Shown here in pieces: positions 25,073-34,233 of a DNA stretch of 64,000 nucleotides (its first letter is position 1; each line of letters opens with the position of its first letter). The DNA is from Haliscomenobacter sp. (GTDB lineage: Bacteria > Bacteroidota > Bacteroidia > Chitinophagales > Saprospiraceae). The stretch lies in NCBI GenBank assembly GCA_016707205.1, contig JADJHZ010000003.1, positions 558,001 through 622,000 on the forward strand, read 5' to 3'. The notes below the pieces were generated by a model. The model saw nothing but the letters and a program-made list of their open reading frames with translations. It ran no database searches and was not told the DNA's origin. A program made the position numbers and the translations under genes.

Positions 25073-27110
25073 CACCGCCCCAAACATATGCTCCAAACCA
25101 TTCCCAGTTGTGCAGGACGGCTGCCAGCCGCTCTTTGGGCTTGGTGATGCCGTGGCCAAAGCCTTTATAGACGACCAGTTTGGAGGGAATATTCCGATCT
25201 TGTAGCCCCTGGAGTAACTCGTATGCGTTGGGGATGGGTACGCGCCGATCGAATTCGCCATGCTGGATCAGGGTAGGGGTATTGGCCTGGTTGATATAGG
25301 TCATGGGAGAGGTTTTGGCGTAAATCTCCGGATCGGACCAGGGCGTTGCTTTCAGGTACTGACGGGTGAAGGGGTGTATGTCGGTATTGACGTAGTAGGT
25401 CATCCAGTTGGAGATGCCGGCGCCCACGGAGATGGCTTTGAAGCGGTTGCTGGTGGTCGTGAGGAATGCCGAGATATATCCTCCCTGGCTCCAACCCATA
25501 CAGCCCATGCGGGTGCTATCGACCATCCCTTTCCCAATAAGGTGATCCACTCCGGAAAGAACGTCCCAGGCGTCGCCGATGCCCAGGTTGCGGACGTTTA
25601 GGGAACGGAACGCTTCCCCGTACCCGGCGGAGCCGCGATAGTTAACCCTCAACACCAGCGCTCCTTTATTCAGCCATTGTACGATAGGATAAACGCTACC
25701 GGGCAAAGCGCCCGGCTGATCCACTCCGGTGGGCCCGCCGTGAATGACGACCAGTAGCGGGTACTTTTCAGCCGGGTCGTAGTTCTGCGGCTTATGCAGC
25801 ACCCCCTCGACTGCAGCGCCGTCCTGGCTTTTCCAGCGAACAATCTCGCTTTGGGCAACCGCCCAGCCCTGGATCTGATCGTTCATCCGGGTGATTTTTT
25901 TCAAGCTGGGCGAAGCCGTGGGGCTGAGATAAATCTCCGGTAAGCCCTTGCCATCGGTTCCGCTGAACGCGATGACATCCCCTTTGGGCGTTACGCTACC
26001 GGCAAACGAAAGCGGCATCGGAGAGGCCCAGCGGCTTACTTTTCCGGTCACCGGATCGATCAGCAGGATATGCTGCTCGGTACGCACGCTGGCAGAAGCA
26101 AAAATCCCTGCCGGCGTCCAGCGGATGGGAAGGAGGTTTTCGTCAAAATCAGCGCCAAGGCGCTGTTGGCGGCCCGTAGCAAGGTTGAAGCGGAACAGTT
26201 TGTTGTTTATATAAAAATAAGACGTCGTGTCGGATTCGGCGCTGGTGAAGAGCAAGTCGCCGCCATTCGGCGACCAGGCCGCCAAGCCATCGGTACTTGG
26301 GTTCTGAATCAGGGGAGTCCGTTTCCGCGTGGCTACTTCCAAAAGGGAAATATCCGACCGGTACGATGAGTTGATCAGCGGGTCGGGTTGGTGCTGAACC
26401 GCAATGGTCTTCCCATCGGGCGACCACAGGAAGCGAACTACATGGATAGCCGCGCTATCGATCAGCGCCCTGGGCGCCGGCCATTCGATGCAGGGCCAGG
26501 ATTGGGCCGTGCTATCCTTGGCGTTGTAGCATGGAAGTTCGGAAGGGTCGCGCAGGGTCGTTTGGAAATCGACCAGGTAAAGCCAGGAACGGCTGAATTC
26601 GGCATCGTCTTCGGCGAAAGCCCCGTAGCGCTCGCGTTGTTTCTTGAGTTCGGGATTTTCCTTCTCCGCCATGGTGAAGGCCAGACGCTTCCCATCGGGC
26701 GACCACTCAAAGCTTTGAACATCCTGCTCGACATTGGTCAGAGGCCAGGCTTCCCCACCCTCCGGACTGATGACGTGGATCTGGGTCTTTTCTCCCCGTT
26801 TTGCAGTAAAAGCGATCCACCTCCCGTCGGGCGACCACTTAGGGCCAGCACTGCTGCTTCCAGGGGTGCGGGTCAATTGGAAAGGGTCGCCCCCGTTTTT
26901 GCTAAGCCAGATTTCGGTGTCGTAGCCATTCGCTTTCCAGTCGGTGGAGGTAATGGCAAATGCCACGTGCTTCCCGTCCGGGGATACTTGCGGGCCGCCA
27001 GCGCTGCGAAGTGAAATGACCTCCTCAAAGGAAGGGTTTTTCTGGGCATGCAGGGAATGGAGGGAAAGAGCGGCCAAAAGGGCCAGGCCAGAAATCCATT
27101 TTGAGTGCAT
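25056..27110 (-). CDS. Secreted S9 prolyl oligopeptidase family protein
   Basis: About 684 residues from the ATG at 27110, chosen because it begins a signal peptide (WISGLALLAALSLHSLHAQ); the longer in-frame start has no signal. The N-terminal half is a beta-propeller with PD40-like repeats (SPDGKHVAF, WSPDGRWIAF, WSPDGKTIAV). The C-terminal half is an alpha/beta hydrolase: GGPTGVDQPG oxyanion region, nucleophile Ser in GCMGWSQGGYISAF, Asp in HGEFDRRVPIPNAYEL and His in KGFGHGI. Typical of dipeptidyl/acylaminoacyl peptidases that clip periplasmic peptides. It diverges from the Rrf2 regulator. Confidence 0.93.
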   Translation of the reverse strand: MHSKWISGLALLAALSLHSLHAQKNPSFEEVISLRSAGGPQVSPDGKHVAFAITSTDWKANGYDTEIWLSKNGGDPFQLTRTPGSSSAGPKWSPDGRWIAFTAKRGEKTQIHVISPEGGEAWPLTNVEQDVQSFEWSPDGKRLAFTMAEKENPELKKQRERYGAFAEDDAEFSRSWLYLVDFQTTLRDPSELPCYNAKDSTAQSWPCIEWPAPRALIDSAAIHVVRFLWSPDGKTIAVQHQPDPLINSSYRSDISLLEVATRKRTPLIQNPSTDGLAAWSPNGGDLLFTSAESDTTSYFYINNKLFRFNLATGRQQRLGADFDENLLPIRWTPAGIFASASVRTEQHILLIDPVTGKVSRWASPMPLSFAGSVTPKGDVIAFSGTDGKGLPEIYLSPTASPSLKKITRMNDQIQGWAVAQSEIVRWKSQDGAAVEGVLHKPQNYDPAEKYPLLVVIHGGPTGVDQPGALPGSVYPIVQWLNKGALVLRVNYRGSAGYGEAFRSLNVRNLGIGDAWDVLSGVDHLIGKGMVDSTRMGCMGWSQGGYISAFLTTTSNRFKAISVGAGISNWMTYYVNTDIHPFTRQYLKATPWSDPEIYAKTSPMTYINQANTPTLIQHGEFDRRVPIPNAYELLQGLQDRNIPSKLVVYKGFGHGITKPKERLAAVLHNWEWFGAYVWGGEALGR

Positions 27111-27253
27111 AACAGTGGGTTTTAAGGATTTGGAAGAAGTTTTTCCTAAGATAAAAAAAAGCGAAAACCTGAGTAAGGGATTTCCAAAAACCATCTGATT
27201 TTGCGGCCGGGCTGCCTGTTGGCGCATTGGGTTTAATTGCGTAATTTTATTCT

Positions 27254-27685
27254 ATGCTTTCTGCAAAAACGCAATACGCCATTCATGCCCTGACCTTCCT
27301 TGGCGAGCGCTTCGGCAAAGGGCCTATTCCTATCAGCCAAATCGCCGAACACCGGCAGATCCCCTATAAGTTTCTGGAAGCCATCCTGTTAGAACTCCGC
27401 AAAAGCGGCGTACTGGGTAGTAAGGCCGGCAAAAACGGAGGGTATTACCTGCTTCGCCCACCGGAGGAAGTCCCCGTGGTGGACGTGATCCGGCAAATGG
27501 AGGGCCCGATCTCCCTCCTACCCTGCGTCAGCAAGAAGTTTTACGAGAGCTGCCGCGTCTGTCCACATGCCGAACCCGGCTGCATCGTCCGGGAGTTTTT
27601 CCGTCAGGTGCGCGATTCCACCCTCCATGCTATGGAAGGCCGGTATCTAAGCGAGTTACTCGACCCCCATGCTCTAAAAGAATAA
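27254..27685 (+). CDS. Rrf2 family transcriptional regulator with four-Cys cluster
   Basis: A 143-residue winged-helix regulator: MLSAKTQYAIHALTFLGERF, ISQIAEHRQIPYKFLEAILLELRKSGVLGSKAGKNGGYYL is the Rrf2 DNA-binding domain. Residues ~85-115 contain Cys in LPCVSKKFYESCRVCPHAEPGC, a spacing compatible with an iron-sulfur or thiol sensor. Family members include IscR, NsrR and CymR. The next gene in the same direction is a TSUP transporter with a siroheme-synthase-like segment, so a role in sulfur assimilation is the best guess. Between them lies a repeat remnant, so co-transcription is not assured. Confidence 0.9.
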   Translation: MLSAKTQYAIHALTFLGERFGKGPIPISQIAEHRQIPYKFLEAILLELRKSGVLGSKAGKNGGYYLLRPPEEVPVVDVIRQMEGPISLLPCVSKKFYESCRVCPHAEPGCIVREFFRQVRDSTLHAMEGRYLSELLDPHALKE

Positions 27686-28000
27686 CCGGAACCGTCTTTT
27701 CGCCACTCCTTTTCCTGGAAAGTTTCCGAATAAGCCTGCCTGATGGCTAAAGCCATAATAGGACTGCCATAGGCGACAGACAGAAAAAATGGTAATCTCT
27801 TTTTAAATCCTATTAAATTGGTAGACTAAATAGGATTATAAAAAATACAAATCTAATTTCACCGCCGGTTATACCTAGCGTTATCAGGTTATGTAGTGCC
27901 GTCGCACGCCTGCCGTTGGGCCTGTCTCAAAAGACAGTTTTTGCCCATGGCAGCCAAAAATAATTTCGGAATGGGAAAATCGTTTTCTACTACCTTATCC
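27686..28000. other. Intergenic region with IS-like remnant
   Basis: 315 bases with no supported gene. The first part is AT-rich and could hold the transporter promoter. At 27917-27950 lies a CTGTCTCAAAAGACAG palindrome followed by TTTTTGCC, resembling an insertion-sequence end and also found at 38811-38850. Confidence 0.6.
27917..27950. repeat. Family C sequence (CTGTCTCAAA), copy 1
   Basis: GGGCCTGTCTCAAAAGACAG then TTTTTGCCCATGGC; the second copy at 38811-38850 reads GGGGCTGTCTCAAAGCGG then TTTTTTGCCAGGGC. The core CTGTCTCAAA is typical of insertion-sequence termini, but no transposase is present. Confidence 0.55.
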
Positions 28001-29233
28001 ATGCCGGTCATTAGGCGCAACGGGCCAAAGCAGCCCATGCATTTGCTGGTTTTGAGCGGAGATGAGTACGTCTGCCGGGAGTTAGCGGCAAACCTGCCTA
28101 CCTCCTTACCCTTTCAGATCAGCGTGATTAGTCCGGAAATCCACCCCGAACTATGGAAACTGGCGAACTTGTTTGAGAATCTCCACGTGCAGGAGAAAGA
28201 GGTAGAATTGGCCGATTTAGAAGGGATGGATCTGGTTATTCCTGCGAAAGAAAGCAAGGATCAGCCCGGTGCATTGGCAATTTCCTCCATCCTGCGAAAT
28301 GGGAAAGGAGGAGGATGGTTTGCCAAAGCGGCGGTTTGGAGCTATCTGGATTCCGAAACGCGATGGAAACGCCTTGCCTCCCGGTTTGTATGGGCGTTTG
28401 CACTCATGATCGCGGGGTATTTGCTGATCCAATGGCTCCCGGTTCCGGACTGGTCTCGGATTTCTTCCGCTCTGACTCCGTTTTGGCGGTGGGAAGTGTT
28501 GTTGTTCATCCTGGCCGGATTTTTGGCACAGATGGTGGACGGCGCATTGGGCATGGGGTACGGCATGATCTCCGCCATCAGTTTGATGAGCGTGGGCGTA
28601 AGCCCGGTAGCCATGAGCGCTGCCATTCATACGTCGGAGGTTTTCGCTTCGGGGATTTCCGGATACAGCCATTACCGCTTTGGGAATGTCAATAAGAAAT
28701 TATTTCGCCATCTGGTCGTTCCGGGGGTATTGGGGGCTATATTGGGGGCGTTGACCCTGGTTTTTCTAGGCGAATGGAACGGGGATATCCTGCGGATACT
28801 GATTGCTATCTACGCCCTTTTCCTTGGGGTACGGATTCTATCCCGCGTCTTTGGCAAAAAACCGGGAACCCGAAAAGTCAAACGCCTGGGCTGGCTGGCC
28901 GGCTGCGGCGGATTTCTGGATTCCTTTGGCGGCGGAGGCTGGGGACCTATCGTGACCAGCACCCTGATTGCAAAAGGGAAAACCCCAAGGTATATCATTG
29001 GCTCGGTGAGCCTGACCGAATTTTTCATCACCCTGGCCAGTGCCGTCACGTTTATCGGAACGGTGGGAACCCGCCATTTACCGGTTGTCGTGGGGCTGCT
29101 CATTGGGGGCGTTGTCGCCGCCCCGATCGCCTCCCGCCTGGCGGGAAAGTTGCCGGCAAAAAAGATGCTGATAGCGGTAGGTATCCTGGTAGTTCTTTGG
29201 AGTATGCGGATTCTGGTTACGGCTATATGGTAA
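28001..29233 (+). CDS. TSUP (TauE/SafE) transporter fused to a siroheme-synthase-like N-terminal segment
   Basis: The C-terminal ~270 residues are a TSUP anion transporter with two repeat halves (FLAQMVDGALGMGYGMISAISLMSVGVSPVAMSAAIHTSEVF and LAGCGGFLDSFGGGGWGPIVTSTLI), the family of sulfite, sulfoacetate and taurine exporters. The first ~110 residues are soluble; ISVISPEIHPELWKLAN ... EVELADLEGMDLVIPAK resembles the precorrin-2 dehydrogenase (CysG N-terminal) fold, including the APEI and DL-GVDLVI pattern, but lacks the GGG NAD loop (LVLSGDEYVC instead). One hydrophobic helix joins the two. I start at the ATG at 28001 because sequence further upstream is repeat DNA. With Rrf2 upstream, a sulfur-handling role is likely. 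Confidence 0.85.
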   Translation: MPVIRRNGPKQPMHLLVLSGDEYVCRELAANLPTSLPFQISVISPEIHPELWKLANLFENLHVQEKEVELADLEGMDLVIPAKESKDQPGALAISSILRNGKGGGWFAKAAVWSYLDSETRWKRLASRFVWAFALMIAGYLLIQWLPVPDWSRISSALTPFWRWEVLLFILAGFLAQMVDGALGMGYGMISAISLMSVGVSPVAMSAAIHTSEVFASGISGYSHYRFGNVNKKLFRHLVVPGVLGAILGALTLVFLGEWNGDILRILIAIYALFLGVRILSRVFGKKPGTRKVKRLGWLAGCGGFLDSFGGGGWGPIVTSTLIAKGKTPRYIIGSVSLTEFFITLASAVTFIGTVGTRHLPVVVGLLIGGVVAAPIASRLAGKLPAKKMLIAVGILVVLWSMRILVTAIW

Positions 29234-29237
29234 ATCA

Positions 29238-29329
29238 CACACTGCTGGACATTTTCGTTTTCCTGGCTCCCAGACCTTCCAGGTTTGCGAAACCTGGAAG
29301 GTCTCGTTCCCAAAATGCCCAGTAGTGTG
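29238..29329. repeat. Palindromic element family A, copy 2
   Basis: The terminal repeats read CACTGCTGGACATTTT and the complement of ACTACTGGGCATTTT. The 33-bp central hairpin at 29272-29304 is identical to copy 1. The element fits exactly between the stop codons of two convergent genes, 4 and 6 bases away. Confidence 0.88.
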
Positions 29330-29335
29330 GGTAAA

Positions 29336-29989
29336 TCAATACCCTGCCACCAGAAAGAATGCATCCAGTTTCCGGGGATCCAACCTTCCATTGGTTCTTA
29401 CTCCACTGCACACGTCCAATCCGTAAGGATTCACCTGGTCCAGGGCCTGCCGGGCGTTCCCCTGCGTTAATCCGCCTGCCAGAAAAACGGGAATCGCAGC
29501 CTGGTCCACGATTTTTCTGCTCAGGGTCCAATCGTGCGTAGTTCCCGTACCCCCCAGTACCTTGACCTTCAGGTGAGGGTTGCCGCTATCCAGCAACAGA
29601 GCGTCTGCATGGGCGGCGTAGGCCAGCGCTTCTTCGACCGACGCCTCATTTAGCACGTGAACCACCTGCACCAATTTGACATGTGGAAGGGCTTTCCGCA
29701 GAAGAGGAAAGAGATGGAGCGGCACGTGATCGACTATTTGTAGAGTATTCGCATGGGTTAACTTTTGATGGGATGCCAGCCCCTCAGAAGTCGTTTGGCT
29801 GCTCAATAGGAACGTTGCTACCGGCGGAGGAACCGTCCGTATGATTTCCGGAATTAGTTCATTGCGAATCACTCCCGGACCGCTGGGCATAGGCCCCACA
29901 AAACCCAGGGCCGAAGCGCCAGCAGCCACTGCCATCCGGGCTTCTTCCACGCTGCTGATGCAACAAATTTTGATACGGGGTAATGCCAT
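29336..29989 (-). CDS. trpF: Phosphoribosylanthranilate isomerase-like protein
   Basis: A 217-residue TIM barrel with TrpF motifs: RIKICCISSVEEARMAVAAGASALGFV (KICG with Cys), DALLLDSGN with the catalytic Asp, GGTGTTHDW, IPVFLAGGL and LDVCSGVRTNG. TrpF converts PRA to CdRP in tryptophan biosynthesis. It stands alone, with no other trp gene nearby, and the phosphate-binding loop reads AGGLTQGNARQAL, within family variation. Because the family also has members outside tryptophan synthesis, the assignment is to the family rather than the exact reaction. Confidence 0.82.
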   Translation of the reverse strand: MALPRIKICCISSVEEARMAVAAGASALGFVGPMPSGPGVIRNELIPEIIRTVPPPVATFLLSSQTTSEGLASHQKLTHANTLQIVDHVPLHLFPLLRKALPHVKLVQVVHVLNEASVEEALAYAAHADALLLDSGNPHLKVKVLGGTGTTHDWTLSRKIVDQAAIPVFLAGGLTQGNARQALDQVNPYGLDVCSGVRTNGRLDPRKLDAFFLVAGY

Positions 29990-30006
29990 GGGAAGATTTT
30001 TTTAGA

Positions 30007-30275
30007 GGGAGCAGGGAAAAGGGAGCAGGGAGCAGGGAAAAGGGAGCAGGGAGCAGGGAGCAGGGAGACTGTTCAAAACCATAGGATCAAGGCGCTGCAT
30101 CAGACCAGCTCTTTCTCGATGCCCCCTTTCAATCCAGACGCCGGTCGGGGGACCGGCTAATAATTCCGCACGAAATCTTAGGATTTCGGCGAACAAAGAA
30201 CAAAGCGCAGGGATAGCATCCTGCTCCCTTCTCCCTGCTCCCTTCTCCCTGCTCCCTGCTCCCTGCTCCCTTCTC
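30007..30275. repeat. Composite intergenic repeat: inverted heptamer arms around family D copy 2
   Basis: The 286-bp gap begins with nine 7-nt units (GGGAGCA with GGGAAAA variants, 30007-30068) and ends with their complements (TGCTCCC with TTCTCCC variants, 30222-30275). The shortened family D element at 30135-30195 sits between. The structure parallels 4541-4847. Confidence 0.85.
30135..30195 (+). repeat. Family D intergenic element, copy 2 (shortened)
   Basis: CAGACGCCGGTCGGGG, GACCGGCTAATAATTCCGCA and GGCGAACA match copy 1 at 4671-4768, but the GTCCAGACC...GTCTGG block is missing, and the ATTGCGGGAT palindrome is replaced by AAATCTTAGGATTT. Confidence 0.75.
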
Positions 30276-31403
30276 TTAAACCACTTTCTTCAACGCAGTA
30301 CCAAACGCCTGCATTTCCTCCATCGTTCCGGTGCTGACACGGCACCATTTGGTCATGGGAGGGAAAGGCCGTCCCACCTGGATATTTTCCTTTAACATCG
30401 CGGCCTGGAAGGTTGAAATTTCCTGCCCGGTCTCAAAAAAGACGAAATTGGCGTGGGAAGGGATGTAGTTCAGGTTCATCGACTTCAAAAGTCCATAAAG
30501 GTAATTTTTCGCTTCTTCGTTTTTCTGGAGGCTGAAGCGGTAGAACTCCTGGTCCTCCAAAGCGGCTTTAGCGGCAAAGATGCCCAGCATATTAAGGTTG
30601 GCCATGGTAGCCGCGTTGAGGCGGCGGGCAATATCCGGCCGGGCGATGAGGTATCCGATGCGCACGCCGGCAAGTCCGTAGACCTTGGAAAAGGTACGGG
30701 ACACGATAACGTTGTACTCCTGTTTCACCAATTCCACCATGCTTGGGTAACCCGGCTCGGTAATGTAGTCAAAGTAGGCTTCATCGGCGAAAACGATGGC
30801 GCGTCCGGCCATGGATTTACAAAAATCCCGCATCTGAGCGGCGCTAAGCAAGGTTCCGGTCGGGTTGTTGGGGTTGCAGACAAACACCAGGCGGGTATTC
30901 CCGTTGACTCGCTTCTCCATAGCCGGAAGGTCGTGGCCCCCGTTTTTATCTACCGGTACCCAGTGGATGGTGGCGCCAAACGGTTCGGCATAGGTCATCA
31001 GGCTTTGGAAGGTGGGGTCGGCGGAAACGATTTCTCCCCCGTGCAGGCCAAACGTCAGACCCGCCACTTTCAACCCTTCGGTGGAGCCGGCCGTCAGCAC
31101 GATATGCTCTTTGGAGACCCCTTCCTTCCGGGCAATCATCTCGGTGATTTCCCGGGTGTACGAAAAGGTGTAGCGGCAGGAATCGTCGAAAGCCCGCACC
31201 ATGGCGTCGCGCACCATTTTGGATGGCCCGTAAGGGTTTTCGTTGGAACTCAATCGCACGGCCTGGCCCGGCAACAGGGGGCGGGAGGGATAAGGCAATA
31301 GGTCAGAAACCGAACGCCCGAGGCCGGGAACGTTGGTAATGGCGGTTGCGGCGCCGGCAAGGCCCATCAGGCGCAGCCAGTCGCGGCGGTTTACTGCTTG
31401 CAT
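30276..31403 (-). CDS. Tat-exported histidinol-phosphate aminotransferase-like protein
   Basis: A 375-residue class I/II PLP aminotransferase of the HisC branch: RLSSNENPYGPS, VLTAGSTEGLKVAGLTFG, FVCNPNNPTGTLL, VFADEAYFDY and the PLP-Lys motif IVSRTFSKVYGLAGVRIGYLIA. I start at the ATG at 31403 because MQAVNRRDWLRLMGLAGAATAITNVPG is a twin-arginine signal; the longer form has no family likeness at its N terminus. Export implies a folded, cofactor-loaded enzyme outside the cytoplasm, so it probably does not make histidine. No his genes are adjacent. The M1 peptidase lies 62 bases upstream in the same direction. Confidence 0.88.
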   Translation of the reverse strand: MQAVNRRDWLRLMGLAGAATAITNVPGLGRSVSDLLPYPSRPLLPGQAVRLSSNENPYGPSKMVRDAMVRAFDDSCRYTFSYTREITEMIARKEGVSKEHIVLTAGSTEGLKVAGLTFGLHGGEIVSADPTFQSLMTYAEPFGATIHWVPVDKNGGHDLPAMEKRVNGNTRLVFVCNPNNPTGTLLSAAQMRDFCKSMAGRAIVFADEAYFDYITEPGYPSMVELVKQEYNVIVSRTFSKVYGLAGVRIGYLIARPDIARRLNAATMANLNMLGIFAAKAALEDQEFYRFSLQKNEEAKNYLYGLLKSMNLNYIPSHANFVFFETGQEISTFQAAMLKENIQVGRPFPPMTKWCRVSTGTMEEMQAFGTALKKVV

Positions 31404-31465
31404 GGTCGTTGGTTTTATCCCGGAATATAGGATATAATTCGAAACTTTCCGGAATCGACCGCCAA

Positions 31466-33427
31466 TTATTCTTTTACAAACCTCCCGCGCCAAACCGCTC
31501 CGTCCCGGGAACGGAGAATAAGCTGGTACAGCCCCGGTGGTAAATCGCCAACCGGCAGGGAAGAGGCAGATTGCATTTGCCGCAGGAGCTGGCCCTGCTG
31601 GTTGAACAGGAACAACAGGGCATCCTGAGGCACATCTTCTGGCAGAGCGAGAAATACCTCATCCTGAGCAGGGTTGGGCCACAACTGGATGCTTTGGATC
31701 TCCGGAGCGCGCACTCCCGTTATCGCGGAGAAAACCGCTTCTTTTGTTCCGGTGAGAATCCATAGATCGGGATCGACGACCACCCCTTCGACAGCAAAGG
31801 GCAAATTGAACGAAAAATCCTGCCCGTTTTTCTGGTGGTTGAACACCATCAGCGTATCGCCATTTTTGCCTTTAAACTGGATCTGGACCGGCATTTCGAA
31901 GAAAGGAACGGAGGAGTGGGACGTCGTTTGGTTGATCCGGATCAGCACGTTTTCTCCGGTTTGGTTCCACAACACGCGGTAGCTGGGGTGCCCTTTCCCA
32001 TAAAACCAGTCTTTGAAGAATTCGTCGAGATTTTGCCCGCCGGCTGCTTCCAGATGCTTCTTCAGGTCGGGCGTGCGGGCGTAACGGAAAGCCAGCGAGG
32101 AGTCGGCTGCGTAATTGCGCACCCCCTGGAAGAAGGCGTCGTCGCCGAGTTTACCCCGCAGCATGTGGAGCAACATAGCGCCTTTGGAATAACTGAGCGC
32201 GCTGCTGAAGATTCGATTGACGCTGGTGGTGTCCTCCACAAATACCGAGCCTGCGGGCTGGCTTCGGGCGCTGCTCATGGTCGATTGCAGCCAGTTCTGG
32301 AAGGTGTTGGTACCCAGGCCAAAATCATACGTAAGCCCTTCGGAGTACGTGGCAAACCCTTCGTTGAGCCAGATGTCGGACCAACTGCCGCAGGTGATCT
32401 TATCCCCGAACCATTGGTGCGCTAATTCGTGCGCGATGAGCAAATGAGAAAAGCCGCCCATAAAGCTCATGGTTTGGTGTTCCATGCCGCCACCGAAACC
32501 GAATTGGGCGTGCCCGTATTTTTCGTCGGCAAAAGGATACAGTCCATAAAGTTGGTTGAACAGCTTCATGATCTCCACGGTGGCTGGCGTCTGGGTTTTA
32601 AAGGTAGATAAGCGCTCCGGGTACACATAATTGAGCACCTCAACAGGCGCGCGGCCTTCTACCGGCACCAAATCGGAATACACCGCATAATTGGTGACGC
32701 CAATGGCGATCAGGTAGGCGGGGATGGGATAGCGGTGTTTCCAGTGGTAGATCTTATCTGCCCCGGCGGCGGTTTCCGCTACCAGCACGCCGTTGCTGGC
32801 GGCGCGGTACATTTGGGGCGTGCGGACGAGTACGTCGATGGAGTCGATCTTATCGTCGAGGCTTTGCTTGCAGGGCCACCAGTCCAGGGCGCCGTAGGGC
32901 TCTGACAGCGTCCAAATCACCGGCACATTGTTGTGCGTCCCCTGGGAAAACGAGCCAAACGCCGAGCGCCGGGGCGCCCCTTCATAGCGGACGGTCACCG
33001 AATCCAGTTTGCCGGGCAGCAAAGTCTCTCCCAGGCGCACTTCCAGCCGGTCGTCGTTATGCTGCACGAAGGTCAGCGGGTTGCCGTTGCGGGTAGCTTC
33101 CACGACCCGGAGCCCGGAATAGAGATCGAACTGGATCGTTTGAAACCCCTCGCTGGATGGCACGAAATACGACGTTACCGCGCCCCGGATAAAGAATACG
33201 GCCGGGTCTACCGTCCACTCCAACCGGTGGTATTTCAGGTCGTAGTTACTGGTATGCGGCGCGGCGCGGAAAGCCAGTTTCCTGGTAGCTGTCCGCCCTT
33301 CCAATTCAGGAAGGTTGAACTCCGTTTTACAATGAATATCCTCCTCCTGGGCGGAAAGCGGAGCAAAAAATACGAGCGAAAAAAAAACGCATCCTACCAA
33401 TGCACGAAATAGCCGGAATCGGTTCAT
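31466..33427 (-). CDS. T9SS-exported M1 family metallopeptidase
   Basis: A 653-residue zinc aminopeptidase. Start chosen at the ATG at 33427, which begins a signal peptide (FRALVGCVFFSLVFFAPLSAQE). The N-terminal beta domain is followed by GGGMEHQT (substrate-binding GxMEN variant with His for Asn) and the zinc site HELAHQWFGD with the third ligand in WLNEGFATY. The last ~75 residues (IQLWPNPAQDEVFLALPED ... GLYQLILRSRDGAVWRGRFVKE) are a type A T9SS sorting domain. It removes N-terminal residues from peptides at the cell surface or outside the cell. Followed in the same direction by the Tat-exported aminotransferase. Confidence 0.93.
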   Translation of the reverse strand: MNRFRLFRALVGCVFFSLVFFAPLSAQEEDIHCKTEFNLPELEGRTATRKLAFRAAPHTSNYDLKYHRLEWTVDPAVFFIRGAVTSYFVPSSEGFQTIQFDLYSGLRVVEATRNGNPLTFVQHNDDRLEVRLGETLLPGKLDSVTVRYEGAPRRSAFGSFSQGTHNNVPVIWTLSEPYGALDWWPCKQSLDDKIDSIDVLVRTPQMYRAASNGVLVAETAAGADKIYHWKHRYPIPAYLIAIGVTNYAVYSDLVPVEGRAPVEVLNYVYPERLSTFKTQTPATVEIMKLFNQLYGLYPFADEKYGHAQFGFGGGMEHQTMSFMGGFSHLLIAHELAHQWFGDKITCGSWSDIWLNEGFATYSEGLTYDFGLGTNTFQNWLQSTMSSARSQPAGSVFVEDTTSVNRIFSSALSYSKGAMLLHMLRGKLGDDAFFQGVRNYAADSSLAFRYARTPDLKKHLEAAGGQNLDEFFKDWFYGKGHPSYRVLWNQTGENVLIRINQTTSHSSVPFFEMPVQIQFKGKNGDTLMVFNHQKNGQDFSFNLPFAVEGVVVDPDLWILTGTKEAVFSAITGVRAPEIQSIQLWPNPAQDEVFLALPEDVPQDALLFLFNQQGQLLRQMQSASSLPVGDLPPGLYQLILRSRDGAVWRGRFVKE

Positions 33428-33600
33428 GGATCCTTTTGGTTTATCCGGCGAAGCTAATAGGAAAAGGGATTCCATTCAATGAAACCCCTGATGATTTTTG
33501 GCAAATAGGAGACGGAACGGTTCCGTGTAAAAAAAGAACCGCCCTGAAAAGAATTCAGGCCGGCTCGGTCTATGCTCTGGGATAAAATAAGTTTCCTCTA

Positions 33601-34233
33601 TTAGAAACGGAATCCTAGTGTGGCTTGAACCCAAGCATTCTTATACCTGGGCGTTTCGGATGAACCGTCTCCATTGTTGGTTGACAGGTCCCAACCGGCT
33701 CTTGCACCCACTACCATTTGGCTGACGTTTATATCTACGCCGAGTACCGCTCCTAGAATATTTTTGCGGATGTTATCATTTTCAAATTCTTGAATCTGTT
33801 CTACGGTGCCAGCTGCGCTGTTAAATTCATCTTTGCGTTTCATCAGATAAGAAAACTGAGGCCCGGCCAGTAATGTCAAAGCGGACACGGGTTTCACCGC
33901 CAAAAACAGCGGCACATCGATAAAGCTGGTGGTGCGCGTCAGGCCATAATTGGTACCCAAAAGCTTGCCTTCTGCTTTGAATCCCTTTTGAGAGAAGAGA
34001 ATTTCCGGTTGGAATCCGAACACGCTTCCGATCGGGATGCTCAGGAAAGCGCCCCCGGCAAAACCGATCTTGCCATCTGCTGTAAATTCTTCGCCTTGAG
34101 CGTCATAAACGTTGGCAAAGTTAACGCCAGCTTTTATGCCGAAGTGAAACTTCGACCGCGAATCGCCAGACTGTCCAATAACACTGCTGGCCATGAAGAC
34201 GATTGCCGTTATTAATAAAATGATCTTTTTCAT
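33601..34233 (-). CDS. PorT-like outer-membrane beta-barrel protein
   Basis: A 210-residue protein from the ATG at 34233 (MKKIILLITAIVFMASSVIGQ signal peptide). The mature part HFGIKAGVNFANVYD, GGAFLSIPIGSVFGFQPEILFSQKGFKAEG, SFIDVPLFLAVKPVSALTLLAGPQFSYLMK is the porin/PorT (outer membrane beta-barrel) pattern with a closing aromatic residue (ATLGFRF). Function unknown; similar barrels are abundant in Bacteroidota. A close relative lies at 38030. It begins the AT-richer accessory stretch. Confidence 0.85.
   Translation of the reverse strand: MKKIILLITAIVFMASSVIGQSGDSRSKFHFGIKAGVNFANVYDAQGEEFTADGKIGFAGGAFLSIPIGSVFGFQPEILFSQKGFKAEGKLLGTNYGLTRTTSFIDVPLFLAVKPVSALTLLAGPQFSYLMKRKDEFNSAAGTVEQIQEFENDNIRKNILGAVLGVDINVSQMVVGARAGWDLSTNNGDGSSETPRYKNAWVQATLGFRF

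Noticed and set aside
30002..30196. A small ORF ending in repeated PCSLL units
   Set aside because: It is translated from the heptamer array.
30007..30275. CRISPR array
   Set aside because: Units are 7 bases with no spacers, and the array has an inverted partner; no cas genes are present.
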